A DNA stretch of 64,000 nucleotides. It comes from Liolophura sinensis (lineage: Eukaryota > Mollusca > Polyplacophora > Chitonida > Chitonidae). This document shows, in pieces, positions 36,090-56,494 of the stretch. How positions within the stretch are numbered: the first letter of the stretch is position 1; every line of letters begins with the position of its first letter. Under the pieces are notes generated by a model that ran no database searches, was not told where the DNA came from, and saw only the letters and a program-made list of their open reading frames with translations. The DNA lies in contig NC_088295.1 in NCBI RefSeq assembly GCF_032854445.1, positions 30,684,470 to 30,748,469 of the forward strand. The letters are read 5' to 3'. The position numbers were made by a program, and so were the translations under genes.

Positions 36090-36407
36090 ATGAACCGTGT
36101 GTCCTTGCTTACTACATTAATGGTGTTTGTAGGTCAAAGCCAGACGCTTGTGTATATGTGGCCAAGACGCGTTCAGTTCAGTTGTGTCACACTTATAAAT
36201 GCGTATACAGCCCCGTGTATATCAGCTTTACAAATGGGATTATTTTGGCAATCTGATATCAGCCAACCTACTTATAAAAATCACTGCACAATGGTGAATC
36301 GTTTATTACTTCAGAACTTCTTGTGTATGTTTACACGTTTTTTCACACCTGGACTGAGAATACAAGTTCTCTTATGCTGCTATATAGACCCACCATATAA
36401 CAGTTGA
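36090..36407 (+). CDS. Possible secreted small protein or first exon
   Basis: Plus-strand frame of 105 codons starting MNRVSLLTTLMVFVGQSQT, which looks like a signal peptide (n-region, hydrophobic core, small residues before a cleavage site). The rest has six cysteines but no known motif. It may instead be the start of a spliced gene that includes the exon candidate at 37166-37268. Evidence is weak. Confidence 0.2.
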   Translation: MNRVSLLTTLMVFVGQSQTLVYMWPRRVQFSCVTLINAYTAPCISALQMGLFWQSDISQPTYKNHCTMVNRLLLQNFLCMFTRFFTPGLRIQVLLCCYIDPPYNS

Positions 36408-36684
36408 TAATGGAATATATTTCGCTGATATAAGACGGTGGTCACCAGTTTGACACATGGGTAAAGAAAACTAGTACCTGGATTGAACTATAGACCTCTT
36501 ACATTAAACTGACAAACTTACCCACGTTATTCGCAAATCTTCACCCGCAGGGAGTGCCAAATGTGTATGTACAGTATATTTGAAGGAAAGCAGATCTCCA
36601 TGTAGGTCTAAGATCCCCTTAACTGGCACATCAGCGCCCACTACTTAACGTATAGGTCCTATTGACACAAATGTCCGGGACCAG

Positions 36685-36800
36685 TGGAAGATTGTAATGA
36701 TACATAGGCCCTTTTTAGACTGTAATGATATACAGGCCCTTTTTAGACTGTAATGGTGTATAGGCCCCTTTTAGACTGTAATGGTATATAGGCCCTTTTA
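36685..36800. repeat. ~30 bp tandem repeat, four copies
   Basis: Four copies of tttttagactgtaatgatat followed by acaggccc, with small differences. Confidence 0.9.
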
Positions 36801-37165
36801 ACTCTCCGATCCCATGGTACTCTCCAAAAAACGCTAGATTTAACACAAAGTCTGTTGTCTGAGTCACATTTTACATAATATCCCTTTTGTCTGACACGAT
36901 GTTTTATGTTATAAATTAATAGGATATGTGTGCTATATCTGCTACCATATGTACTACAGAAAACAGTTCGGCATAACTTTGACAACCGATTTTCCGTTAA
37001 AGTTATTTTTTGGAGAGAATGCTATGTTAGAAATTTAAACACAATGCTTGTGACATGGTGGGTGGAGGTTGTACAAAGACAAGCTAAAGGATTATCCCAC
37101 AATAATACCCTACTCATGTACGTGTGGATAGCCTCACATGGCACAAGAGTACATACTCCTTACAG

Positions 37166-37268
37166 CGGATGCAACGCCCGATACGTTCGCTTACATCACT
37201 ACCACCACTAGCAAAAGCTGTACAGAAATCTACAACAACGTCGAGGTCACTAGGACATCGGTGTTCAG
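37166..37268 (+). CDS. Orphan plus-strand exon candidate
   Basis: The acceptor catactccttacag and donor gtagg enclose 103 bases. In one frame (two leading bases, 33 codons, two trailing bases) they read DATPDTFAYITTTTSKSC and then TEIYNNVEVTRTSVF, a composition strongly resembling real protein. A second frame is also open. No family recognised and no neighbouring exon fixed. Confidence 0.3.
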
Positions 37269-37832
37269 GTAGGAAAACACAAAAACTCAAACTTTGTTTC
37301 CAATTGTACTTTATACACAGGTATTCTTTTTATCTAAATGTGAACAGTATGATTCTAACCAACAGCTGAAACAATTTTATTGACAAATGCTGATGACACA
37401 GAATTGGAAGCAAGGACACCAGTGTTTTGGTGGCAGTGAGGTAAAGAGAGCGGCACATGCGTTGTAGGAATATGGCAAGAATATTGCTAGTTTTGAGTTC
37501 ACAGTACCGAAGAAATCATGTCCTATGTAAGAAAGCGAAGCTATGAGAAATACTATTGCTATCCTCATAAATACTCCTACAATATTTTGTCAGTCCCAGT
37601 GTTTCATAGTTGTACGACCTTGCAGAGGTCACAATCAGTGATGTAAAACCATATAAAACCGTAACATGTTCAGATTTCAGCATTCATCCCAGCTGCTAAC
37701 TATATTTGACGTAATAAATAAAAGCATTAAAAAAAATGCCAAGAAATGATGTGAAATTTGTTCATTGGTAATGATTTTATATCACAGAAGTAAATACATG
37801 GCTATTCTTCCACATATATATTTTAATGGATG

Positions 37833-38624
37833 TCATGGATTAAGGAGTTTCTTCTCATGTCTGTGAGTTTCGAGTCTCTGGCAAGGTAACGGTGAAGATG
37901 AAATTATGGGGACCCTTGCTTGACTGTGAGGGTAACATAGATAGGGTGTGACCCGAGGTACAGTTCCTTGGAGGGGGCTAGGAAAGGTCGGTAAACTTCC
38001 ATATCTGCTGAAGGGATCCACGCGAGTGCTGAGAAGCCCAAAAGCAGAATCACTGGAAGCCCACGGGAGATAATTCAGCATTGGCGACACAGAATTGGAA
38101 GCATGGAGCCGTGTTACTGAAGGTGGACAAAAACTCAGTTCGTCATAATCTTTTTGAGTAATACCATCTTTGTTCGCTTGGGGCTGGAGTTTTTGTAAAT
38201 CACTAACAATGCGTTTAAGATCCTGAATATCCTGTGACAGGGATACGATGTAATTCCTCGCCATTTGCAGAGTGGCGATCTTGGACAGTCGTCGAGTGGA
38301 CGGTCCGTTGGTAAATGGTATCACTTCTCTCAAAGAGTCCATGGCGCTGTTAAGATCGTGCATACGTTGCCTTTCTCGTTCATTTATCTTTTCTCGCGCC
38401 ACATTCTGCGAGATGTGTTCGTTGTGGTTCAGTTTAGAACACTTTGTCACCTGTTGAAATCCTACTTGGGCTTTGTCCACAACGTCGTGCTGCCTGGGTT
38501 CAGTGGTTGATGTACAGTCGTCCTGCTCGGCGAGTGAATCTTCGCAAGCTTTTCGCTTTGGGACATTGTTGATGGCGTTTGACCTGGTCGGACACATTGC
38601 TTCAGCGAAGTTTAAATGATCCAT
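37833..38624 (-). CDS. Olig-family-like bHLH transcription factor, intronless
   Basis: A 263-codon open frame without introns. Residues about 77-137 (bases 38214-38396) form a bHLH: basic region [13 protein letters not shown], helix 1 [11 protein letters not shown], loop TNGPSTRR, helix 2 [31 protein letters not shown] with [16 protein letters not shown] is the signature of the Olig/Bhlhe22/Bhlhe23 group, closest to Olig by the AMD-LREV segment. Such proteins bind E-boxes as dimers in the nucleus and specify neural or glial fates. Flanks are Ser/Pro-rich without known motifs. The frame also offers ATGs at 38723 and 38681. 38723 lies upstream of the start site implied by the TATA box. I chose 38624 because it has A at -3 and G at +4. 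Confidence 0.88.
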   Translation of the reverse strand: MDHLNFAEAMCPTRSNAINNVPKRKACEDSLAEQDDCTSTTEPRQHDVVDKAQVGFQQVTKCSKLNHNEHISQNVAREKINERERQRMHDLNSAMDSLREVIPFTNGPSTRRLSKIATLQMARNYIVSLSQDIQDLKRIVSDLQKLQPQANKDGITQKDYDELSFCPPSVTRLHASNSVSPMLNYLPWASSDSAFGLLSTRVDPFSRYGSLPTFPSPLQGTVPRVTPYLCYPHSQARVPIISSSPLPCQRLETHRHEKKLLNP

Positions 38625-38737
38625 TCTTGTTAAATTTGTAGACAAATATGCCGTCCAAATATATAACACACGTGTGACCATCCGCTCGGTGGGCTTCAAC
38701 GAAAAACCCAACTGACGCCCCATCAGTGAGAGCGAGG

Positions 38738-38745
38738 TTTATATG
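38738..38745 (-). promoter_or_regulatory. TATA box of the bHLH gene
   Basis: The minus strand reads gcatataaacc. A start site about 30 bases downstream would fall near 38713, giving a 5' leader of about 90 bases before the chosen ATG at 38624. Confidence 0.5.
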
Positions 38746-38759
38746 CACAGACGCCCCTG

Positions 38760-40970
38760 GGTCGTGCACGGAAGGGGGTGAGGAAGGGCGCGTGTTAAAC
38801 CCCGAGGGGTACAGATGACTGATCAATAGGCAATCAGGACACAAGATGAAACAAGCGGCTACGAGCTACTAAAGTCAATGCTAATCATAATGAAATAAAG
38901 AAAGTCAAGGAATGCGGTTGGCAGTGCAAAACTGGACGGATGGAATGGCCTTCATTAAGCATTGTTACAGTAAGGGACAAACTGTTGGCACATCTGTTAG
39001 GAGTTAGCCCTCAAACAGGCATCTCCGTGCTGAATAGACACCGAGTAGAGAAGGGAACAATGACATGCAATTACAAGCCACCGTTCTTATCATCGCTTTC
39101 ATCCATGGAACGTAAGGTGAATACAACTTTGTGATATGCCTCACAGTAGTTTCGGGGTGAAGAACCGTTTATGCTTATGAAGATATCTGAGCAACGCACA
39201 GGATAAATAAATACCTGGCATAGCTCATAGATTCAAAATTCAGTTAGGGGTCTATTCCATTGCTTATCGTGAACATTAGTATGATTACGCACTTATTTAA
39301 TTGTTCACTTCTCTAAAGAAAAAGGCTAGCTGCGGATATCCAATCCCAGTTTAAACATTTCATTTCAGGGGTAAAGACCAACAAAACTTCGTGCAGGAAG
39401 AAATCATGAAAACATGATTACCGTTTCGCGGCTTTTTAGCGTAAGTATATGGACCCACGCAAATAGAAAACTATTTGAAAAAGCTCTAGCTTTTTACATT
39501 TAGACATTGAAAGGGACCCAAGTTATAGGATAACGTATTTTTTTCACTCGCCGCGGTGTGATCTACACGTATACGCTTATAAATTACCAACGTCTATCTG
39601 ATTTCTTACGTAATTTTTGACTTTGAACTGCAAAGCCAGATGAACTAAGTTCGGATGCTATGATCTTATTCCATCACCACGATTGGGACTATTGAAGATA
39701 ATTTTGTATTTGTTATATGTAATCTCCAAGGCAGCATGTGACGTGCAGGAAGCAATAGTGTGGACAAGAGATTTGTTAATACTGTAATGGCCCATATATA
39801 CAAAACACTGATCGGAAAAACAAAGGTCGAGTGAAAAGGTGTGTCTTTTATCAGATCGAGTTAGCGACAAATCAGTTGCGACTGCTACAGGCCTGACTCT
39901 TGTAAGACTGGTAGAAAGTGCGGCCATAGGTCCTCTTGTAATTACAGGTGGAAAAAAAGAGATTCTTCCCATAGGATCTGAATTTAACCACGTTGGAAGA
40001 AAATCATCGCAAATCTATATGTTGCATTTTAGAAGTTTAGATTATATTTTAAACGCAACATTTCGCTCCATGTTTTCGTCCTCGGTCACCAGTTATTAAG
40101 GTACATCAGTGCACGTTGGTAATAAATAACTGCCCAAGAAATGTGGAGAAACATAACAAAACATCAGACATCAATCGTCCGATAACTGGGCCAAATTTAG
40201 AAATATAAAAGCAAAACAAGCAATTCTTACTTCACAGTTGCTTTTAGTTATAGTAATCCGTCTACAAGAGTTCTTATGAAACGAATGTCTACAAGGAAGT
40301 AGGCCTAAACTATAATATTTCAAACAGACAAATTAAGGGTCAATCTAAGCATATACAGCTGTTACAACATAGGAGTCTCAAGGGGCTTTCCCATGGGTGC
40401 ATCATATTTCAGTATCTATGACCGGCACAAATTTGACCAACAATCAATATCCCTACCATTGAAAAGGCCTTAATGCGTTTGCAAAGCATTACGCCAGTTT
40501 GTTTATTCAATCTGCACTCGTTTTACAAGAAGAAATCCAACTAGCTTGTTTTTCAACATTAAAATCTTTACACAAACACAAAATACCAAACCCTGGGCTC
40601 TTTTCATCCAGGCAGTCTCAGTGCCAAAATTATTTCATAAAAAAAAATTCATAAAAAAAAAAAAAAGAAAAAAAAAAAAAACATCAATTTTGCAAGATTA
40701 GCTGTGTATGCACATCGATCTGACCACAAATACAGATAATGCAGTTCGAATCTGAAATTAAATGGGCCCCAGCTGTCCGCACAAAGAAGGCAGTAGAGAC
40801 GAACATGTTTTAGGATGGATGGCCGACCTTGAAGTCTGCTGTATGGAAGAGAGACGGTTTTGATGGCTACATGAAGTAGAGCGAAGATGTGAACACTGAA
40901 TGTCAATGGTAAGTATTCCACATTCAAGTGCAAAATGCGTACAAAAACAAGTTTTGAAAAACATCGGCTA
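38760..40970. other. Intergenic stretch between the bHLH gene and TMEM50
   Basis: Mostly unique DNA. An A-rich low-complexity run lies at 40640-40682. At 39833-39930 both strands carry short open frames with weak splice sites, not supported. No gene was seen. Confidence 0.35.
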
Positions 40971-40993
40971 AGAGTTGGAAGTTGTTCAACACA

Positions 40994-40999
40994 TTTATT
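40994..40999 (-). terminator. Candidate polyadenylation signal of TMEM50
   Basis: AATAAA on the minus strand, about 260 bases after the stop codon. It is a plausible end for the transcript, but other A-rich sites exist nearby. Confidence 0.4.
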
Positions 41000-41258
41000 A
41001 CAACAGCGCTTCTCCAAGTGAGATATATTTAGTAATGGGATTGAAAGCTATTTTACAACCAAACATTGAGCATACAAAAGCACATAAACGTACAAAAAAG
41101 TATTCTACAAAAACATTTAGTTCATGTTAAAACACAGGATTACATTTCCAGCATCTTTTAAATGTTATGTACATTTCAAAAATAAAATAGGGGAATAATG
41201 TACAAGGCGGGTTTCTTGAGAAGATTTTGGTTTCCTATGGCAGTCCAGGCTTTCCACA

Positions 41259-49057
<7,799 letters not shown>

Positions 49058-49059
49058 AT

Positions 49060-49800
49060 TTTATCTTAGTCGAGGGCCTAGACTTTAATTTTTTGACAAA
49101 AAATTACGGAGAATTTGCAGTTGACTTAAAGCGATGAACAACGTGACTCGTGATGCGATGAGTTTGTGTCACCTCTTGAATGGTCAACCTGCTATATTTA
49201 GATGCAGACAAGACAGTGTCACAAAAATCACAGACCAGACGAGTTTCCACAAGCTAATTAAGCAATCTATTTTCACATGCAATCAAACCTATAAAATATA
49301 AACAAATGGCAACAAGTGAACTGTCATTAGACGTCTTTCCCGGCCGGAAGATAGGGTCTCTTAAATCAGCGCCAGCGCCCTCTGTCAATAAACCAACACC
49401 AACAAGAGTTATCCCCCATTCTCTATTCAACGTGTGTTCCCCAGTCTAAATTGTTGTAATGGTATGTCAAGGCAGTATTACATAATGGACACGACAAATA
49501 GATAGACGATAAATACAAGATATTACGGGATAAATAATATATCAGCCCTACATCAGTTAATATTGTCAGGCTTGATTTATGAGGAAAGAGAATACAGAAA
49601 CTATGTTGCAAAGTGAAATTGACTGTCTGTACTTCTTTGTCTAATTAGCCCCTGCGTGTAGGCCCCTATGTAAATTTATATTCCAGAATAATTCGCGGAA
49701 CTTTTCGCAAGATTAACCATTGAAGTTATGAACCATTATTGACCGACATGTAACTATACGCCAAGCAGTACACACACGAAAGGACTGCATCAACGTATAT
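49060..49800. other. Upstream flank of TMEM50
   Basis: Should contain the TMEM50 promoter and 5' leader. No TATA box is obvious near 49060-49200. Nothing else recognised. Confidence 0.3.
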
Positions 49801-49809
49801 TTTCGTCTT

Positions 49810-49965
49810 AACAATTTTTTTTCGTCCCAACCCATTTTGTCGTCCTAACCCTGGGCTTTCCGTCACCGCAACCCATCTGGTTGTCGCAACCTGTTTTGTC
49901 GTTGCAATCCATTTTGTTGCTCTAGCCAATACTGTCGTCCTAAACCATTTTGTCGTCCCACTACT
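49810..49965. repeat. ~17 bp minisatellite
   Basis: About nine diverged copies of a ccattttgtcgtcctaa-type unit (tttcgtcccaacccattttg, tcgtcctaacc and so on), about 750 bases upstream of the TMEM50 start codon. Confidence 0.85.
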
Positions 49966-50768
49966 TGCTGAGAGGAACGCTCCTCATTGCATGCGTTGAT
50001 GACAAAATAGTGTTACAATTGTATCCATGGTCCAGTCCAAAATACAAATATATTTTTGCGTGGTATGTATCAAATATACCTTATCTACATTTTACAATAC
50101 GGAAATTGTATTCGATGGAACTGTATATATTCCTCTATGTACAACCATATTTTAACAAACCTCTTGTTCTTCACTTCGGCACAGTTCCTACACATATACA
50201 TGTAGGCCTATGTGGCGAATTTGTTACATAGCTAAACCCGATCGCTAATCATTACCGGTATATGTATACTATATGTAATATATGGATATCCTGTTGTTAA
50301 GATTTGACACTACGGAGCTAAATTTTTGCCAGACATTGCGTGTTCCACACACTCTAACCAAGTTAATTCATGCTGTACATAGGGAGTATGGCTATTGTTC
50401 GTAGTTGACCGTAGCCACCTTGTCAAAGACTTTGCCTGCATGTTGAAGACACCCCACCTACTTTGTAACCAGCTAAACGATCGTTTGTGTCTGCTTCCAG
50501 AGAACCTAACCAAAGTCTACTGGCGGAAAGAGCTGTACAGTTACTTATACTCGGACACACGGTCCGACGTACATTTATCTATACGTGCTTGAATTACATA
50601 TGTATAAGTGCATGGTCAGGACGTTCTATATCATTGCACACGAAACTCTATCAAGGCGAAATCATTGTTCGATATCATAGACTGGAGACCTTCGGTGGTA
50701 AAATTCCTATATACTTCTGTTGAAATGTACAATATCATATCCTGGTCTCAAAAAGCAAATGTGTACCG

Positions 50769-50917
50769 AAGTCTTCCAGCAACCTGTGGATGGTCGTGAG
50801 TTTCCCCCACGGCTCTGCCCAGTTCCTCCCACTATAATGCTGGCCGCCCTCGTATCAGTGAAATATTCTTGAGTACGGCGTAAAACACCAATCAAACAAA
50901 TAAATAAATTAATAAAT
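50769..50917 (+). mobile_element. SINE-A, 5'-truncated, with target-site duplication
   Basis: Starts at aagtcttccagcaacctgtg, continues through atggtcgtgagtttccccca and cactataatgctggccgccc, and ends agtacggcgtaaaacacc plus tail. It is flanked by the perfect 13-base duplication caaatgtgtaccg (50756-50768 and 50918-50930). Confidence 0.95.
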
Positions 50918-50939
50918 CAAATGTGTACCGTTTTGTTAG

Positions 50940-53200
50940 CATCTGGTTGTGTAGCTCGCGATGTAAACAAGGTGTTTTTCACAGGTTCACAATTTGGTAT
51001 ACATTAAATGTGTAGGTACATAAAGATGATACATGCATTGTACACATTATAACGCTCTTGCTCAAATTTATTACAATTAATTTGTGCCAACATATGGTAC
51101 CGTACATATCTCGTGTATATTTTGTACACAACTGCTTTTAGATAGTAGCTGTCGCTACTTGTGAAAGTGTGGAAAAAAATATTTTCTATAGTGCGGTTAC
51201 CCACATATATCTCTTTTGTCTGATGCATTTTAATAATCTACACCTGTAATTTAGGATGGATAGTGATAGGCTGTGTTGGGTTTAGCTGTTTGAACATACC
51301 ATACAGTACGATCCTTGAACCATCTATGTATTGTTACCTTGCATTAGATAATAAGGCCAATACAATTATTTTATACATGGAAATTTACGAAGAAAAAGAA
51401 AAACAAAGAAACAGAAATTATGTTCGTCGAAATAAAATATATGCGTTCATCTGGCAACTTCCTAAATACATTTTCAGATGTTTTTGAAACAATGTTATAG
51501 TTGTCAATATCAGATTTCTGAAAAAATTAAGTATATAATTTAATATATGTATACATAACCTCTGTATATTCAATGTTCCATGTGAGATAGTAGATTTTAT
51601 TAGCAATATATAGGACTCTATACCACCCACGTTTTTATTGGGATTTACAGGAAACCATGGGGCTGATATGGTTGAAATTACCGAGATTTATATGAAAACC
51701 TCACACCAAAGAAATACATGTAAGTACGGTGAATTCGTGTTCTGCTTATTAATCAATCGCATATATGATGAACATTACTCCATGTACATGACACGCAAGT
51801 TTAGCAGAGACATGTTTGCATGTTCTATTAAATATTGAACTGATAAGTTCTATAATTTGTAATCAAACTATACAATGGTGAAGACTCGCGACGATCAGTG
51901 GATGTAACGTGTTACATCTTATTAACTTCGCAAGGATGGTATATGGTGATAAACTAAAGCGTTCCAAGAAAGTTGAATAATGAGTAAACTGAACAAGATT
52001 TATATGGCGGTATTGTACCCTATGGCGACATGCGTGACGAAGATTTTTATTCTGGAAATTATATAGTGTTTGGAGAATAACTAGACTAATAATGTGTACA
52101 TATACATGCAGAAATGAAAGGCGGGTCTTTCGTGCCTATAAAACTTTCATAGTTGTTCAGCTGAAGTTATATGGTCTGCAAGTAAGGCAAGAAATGTATT
52201 CTGTGTGATCTAATAACCCGGCAGATTCGCTGTGGTATTATATTGCAGGCGTTTTTATCTGCAAATCCTTTCATGCACACTGGTTAGGGCTATATAAGAC
52301 CACATCTAGAGACATCACGTGTATCACAGTCGACGGTATCGCAAAACCTCAAAGTCAGGCAGGGCAAAGGAAAGAAAGCACAAAGTTTTATTCTCTGAAT
52401 CACAAAGCTGTGTATCCAGTAATGACGCAAGTTTTCGGCGCGCGCTGTTTTCTTTTGCTTTTTGTACGGCCACAAATAATGCAGGGCTACTGAATAGGTA
52501 AGAGACGTGGTTAGGTAACCAGCACAAATGTTATCTAACAAGAGTTCAATACGGTAATCAGCGGTCCTCTCATGGTGCGTTCCACTGTTTGCCTCACATG
52601 ACCTGAAGTACTCACTGTTGATTGGTGCGTGTGCCAGACGGGTTCATCTGGGTATTCCAAATAGGGGCGTAAAAAAATCCATTAACCTTGACGCAAACAA
52701 TGAGGCCATTCTGTTTCGAGAAGACACTGACTTGTTGCCTTGAAATATCCCGATTTTTCTAAGAATTTGCTTAAACTTTCATCACATAATAAAATGTGTC
52801 AGACCGACCCGCACCTGTTATCAAAGCGTTACATGTTGAAACTTTAAAGGTTGACTTAATTATTCTATACACAATAGTACATGATTATACACAGGATTAA
52901 CCCACCTGTCCAGTTTGGCCTCGTCTCAATGTGTTATATGCATTGACGACATTACCTCAATAAACCAATTTACTGCTTTTGTCCAGACATTTGCTGAATA
53001 TAGTTGTATGAATTAAATGAGACGAAGTATGTATATATTTTACAGTGGGGGCATAACAGGGAATTACAGTCAGGAAAGATTGAGAGATCCGGGATCAAAC
53101 CCGGATCTGGTCATAGCAGAGACTTTAAAAATGGAATGTGTTGCTGCTTCGTTTGACGCTCAGAATTGAGAAGTTAGAGCAAGGAAACAGGACTGGTTGG
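50940..53200. other. AT-rich stretch without a supported gene
   Basis: No repeat or gene recognised. A TATA-like ggctatataagac occurs at about 52288 without a convincing reading frame downstream. Confidence 0.35.
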
Positions 53201-53209
53201 CCCGGTGTC

Positions 53210-53360
53210 AGTATAATTTGACTGGGTGGGGTGTCATGTCTGGTGTCTTCAGCATGATACTTCAGTGGTGGCAGCACTTTCGCGGCATGGACTCGGCATG
53301 GACTGTCACAAGTATGTGTACACACACCAAATGACTCCTCGTCGTCATATGATATCATTC
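53210..53360 (+). mobile_element. SINE-C copy
   Basis: tcagcatgatacttcagtgg, tggcagcactttcgcggcat, tgtcacaagtatgtgtacac, accaaatgactcctcgtcgt and then catatgat. Ends before the usual tail. Confidence 0.75.
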
Positions 53361-53369
53361 ATTCCTTCA

Positions 53370-54780
53370 TTCCAGTCAGGAATTCGTTACCAACCTATCT
53401 ACACTCATACAGACCTCAGTCTTTGTTAATGTGGCTCTTACTACAGTGCAACAAAAATGTTTAAAGTAGAAATTTACATTTGATTTAGCATCTAGCAATT
53501 TTTCAATTTGTACTAAGTATATGTTTCATATATGCATGTAGACATAAGCATGACTATGCTGGATTCATAAATGTATCTTTAACCGATGATCTCTCTGCTT
53601 TTTAAATGTCGGCATATATCTTTACACATGCAGAATGTCGATGTTGTTTCCCCATCCTCTGTTGTAGATGTAAGATGTTGGCACGTTATTGAACGAGAAA
53701 CGTTGCAGGAAAACTTTCTTTACAAAGATGTAGTTTTGACATCGCGGGATCAGATTGCTGCATATTTACCTCCCCAGCAAGCCATTCATATGTTACTAAA
53801 ATACATGTATTTCATATGATGGTTGTGTCAGTTAATCATGCCCTTTTATCAGAGTTCGTTAGAAAAGAAAATATTTTGAGTAAAAGGTAGTGTACAATAC
53901 CAGGACTTAAAAGTCAATGTTGGTATTCCTGCACGAGCCACAAAGACAGATTAAGGCCACTGCAGTGGACTTCCAAAATCCTGCTATACCATGAATGCTC
54001 TATATCCTATTCTTCCCCACCCTATGAGGAACAACCCCAGTCTACCACAATATACTAAATTTATTTTAGAGCAGCTTTTAATGACTGCTTGTCGTACATA
54101 AGACACGACATTCAGTGTGGCGTAACTTAAGGACAACCTCTGTGACCGCCCCTTTTCTTAGTCCACGAGTCGTTAAGAGTGCTGAATAAGCAGAATTAAG
54201 ATTACCCAAGAAAGGTGTTAGCCCGGTAGAAAAGGCTGTTATCTAACACATCCATTGTAGGGAACTTTCTTCAACGTCGTTAACAAAACGGGTGACCGGC
54301 AACATTGTGGAATGTAGCTTTCTTGCCGTTTATCGGTTACTTCGATAAAACGTCGCGTTGATATTTAACTTTTGTATCAAACCGGTATTTTTCACTCGTC
54401 ACAGTTTATTACCCGTGTCACCTTGTTGGCATCTATCCTTGACGACAATGTCTCTATCTTTTTAACTAAAGAATGTAATTTACCAACACAATCATACGTT
54501 TGTAAATGGATGTCACCGTGGACCTGTGCACCCAAACTAATCAATGATTATTTTGATGAATTTGATGTCCGTAGTGACAGAAACTCACAGCGTATTACTC
54601 AATTGTTAAATGTCATTCTTCATTCAAAGAGATTTTTTTACCCATACCTAGCAATAAATGAAAAATACGATGTATCAACAGCAAATAGGATGCCATTTTC
54701 TGGTTCGTATAATCCGGTCTAAAAGAGTTTAATTTTAAACCATTAAAACTTGCATGCGCAATTCAACATGATTAAGTTAG
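53370..54780. other. Unique DNA without a supported gene
   Basis: A plus-strand 116-codon frame at 54372-54722 has no motif or splice context. Nothing else was seen. Confidence 0.3.
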
Positions 54781-54784
54781 ATAC

Positions 54785-55018
54785 ATATGCATACGTAAAT
54801 TTTACATAGTTATTACACGCTTAGATATTTTACATAGATATTACATGCGTAGACAATTTACATAGATATTACATGCATAGATATTACATGCATAGATATT
54901 TTACATAGATATTACATGCATAGATATTTTACACAGATATTACAAGTATAGATATTTTACACAGATATTACACGCATAGATATTTTCCACAGATATTACA
55001 TGCATAGATATTTTAAAT
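54785..55018. repeat. ~28 bp minisatellite
   Basis: About eight copies of tagatattttacatagatat followed by tacatgca. Confidence 0.95.
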
Positions 55019-55734
55019 GCGGGATAAAAAAACATAAAATACTTTTGCACCTGATGAAACAATTACCTTCTTTTACACCAAAATATGTCCCATGAACACT
55101 CACAATTTGGCCATAATCCATTTGAATATATCATAAAGTATGAACGTATTAAAATCTCAAGTGACACAGACACACAAAAACAAGTTAGTATAAACTGTTC
55201 ATATTCAATTAAATTAAACTAAAGAATCATTAACTGAGTGATTTCCTCGGGGTGTATGGCATTCTCAATCAACAGTGACAGCACAGAAAATTAAACACAG
55301 TGTATGTAGCGAAAGATACCAAAAAGGCACTGGCCGCATCAGGCACATCGCTGAAAAGGGTATGTATCTGAAAACACCATAACTTTTTAAAATCTTTCTT
55401 GAATAAACTGGCTCTTAAAAATTCTAAATCTCAGAGCAAGACAAAACCAAATAAAGATTCCTTAAATTGACTGCGGCTTTTTGTTAAGGGATATCAAATG
55501 TTCCTTGGCAACAACTTAGGAATGTCGTTGTTTTGTTGAAGTGGAGGGGATCTGGCACCCCTCAACACCTGCATGCACCACAACCAAATTGGGTTCAGTA
55601 AATAAAGATAAAGTTATTTTCATAAAAGGTCATGCTCATCAGACAAATATGACTTAAATACCTAAGCTACTTCTTAAAACTTAAATAGAATTAAATGCAT
55701 GCATTTAAATATTTAAATTCCAAGATGGATCTCG

Positions 55735-55795
55735 TCGTCATATTACTGAAAAATTGTAAATGTGACGTAAAACCGCACGCACATGGTCATACATT
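55735..55795 (+). mobile_element. SINE-B/C 3' tail fragment
   Basis: tcgtcgtcatattactgaaa, aattgtaaatgtgacgtaaa and accgcacgcac match the shared B/C tail. Confidence 0.65.
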
Positions 55796-56214
55796 CTATA
55801 AGATGGATGATATTTTTCGGCCCCCAGGTAACGATATATAACTAATATTCAGAAAGTTCATGGCACTTTATATAACTCATGTATTGTAAATGCGTTTAAT
55901 TCTGCCGAAAAAATTAATAGGTGAACAAATTTAGATATAGTGTTCATTGAGATGCGTCTGACATTAAACGCTTGTTGAGACGTTACTCTATTCAGAAAAC
56001 CGTAATTTCTTAGTCAGGAGAAAGAAAGAAAATATAAAGCCGTATATTCCTATATTCGTCTGGCAGTTTAGATATTACGTGTAATACTTTCTTCGTGTAA
56101 GACCAATCAGTGTCCCATATTTCACATGGGTGGGCACTCCACTACTTACACTTTTGCTGTGACGTCACGCTATTATCTGCGCAGTTGATTATTTTTCAAG
56201 AATCCACGCTTGCG

Positions 56215-56370
56215 AGTTTGTGATTTGAGTGGTGATGGGTGACTTGTACCACCTGGGTCCGCCTTCAACTGATATACAGTAGAGCGGAATTCGAACTCAC
56301 GAACACAAGGCTTTAACGTATCCAATATCTCACTGAGCTATCCGGAAAGACCATTCTACCCTCTCCTTTT
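56215..56370 (-). mobile_element. tRNA-like SINE head
   Basis: In reverse it reads ggatagctcagtgagatatt (A box), then gagttcgaattccgctc (B box). This resembles a tRNA-derived promoter. The rest of the element is not recognised, and the arms are too poor for a functional tRNA. Confidence 0.5.
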
Positions 56371-56420
56371 AGACGGATTTAAACGTTTGCTGTGGCGTCA
56401 ATCCTTTGTCTAACCGATAA

Positions 56421-56422
<2 letters not shown>

Positions 56423-56487
<65 letters not shown>

Positions 56488-56491
56488 TATA
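56423..56491. repeat. (TA)n microsatellite
   Basis: About 70 bases of nearly pure TA dinucleotides with one tg interruption. Confidence 0.98.
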
Positions 56492-56494
56492 AAA

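Noticed and set aside
39833..39930. Short plus-strand exon candidate (RVSDKSVATATG...)
   Set aside because: Weak donor (gtggaa), and the opposite strand is also open; not decidable.
50395..50592. Plus-strand frame FVVDRSHLVKDFACMLK...
   Set aside because: Protein-like in part, but overlapping frames are also open, with no splice pair and no family recognised.
56290..56360. tRNA gene on the minus strand
   Set aside because: A and B boxes are present, but the arms do not pair well; more likely a SINE head.
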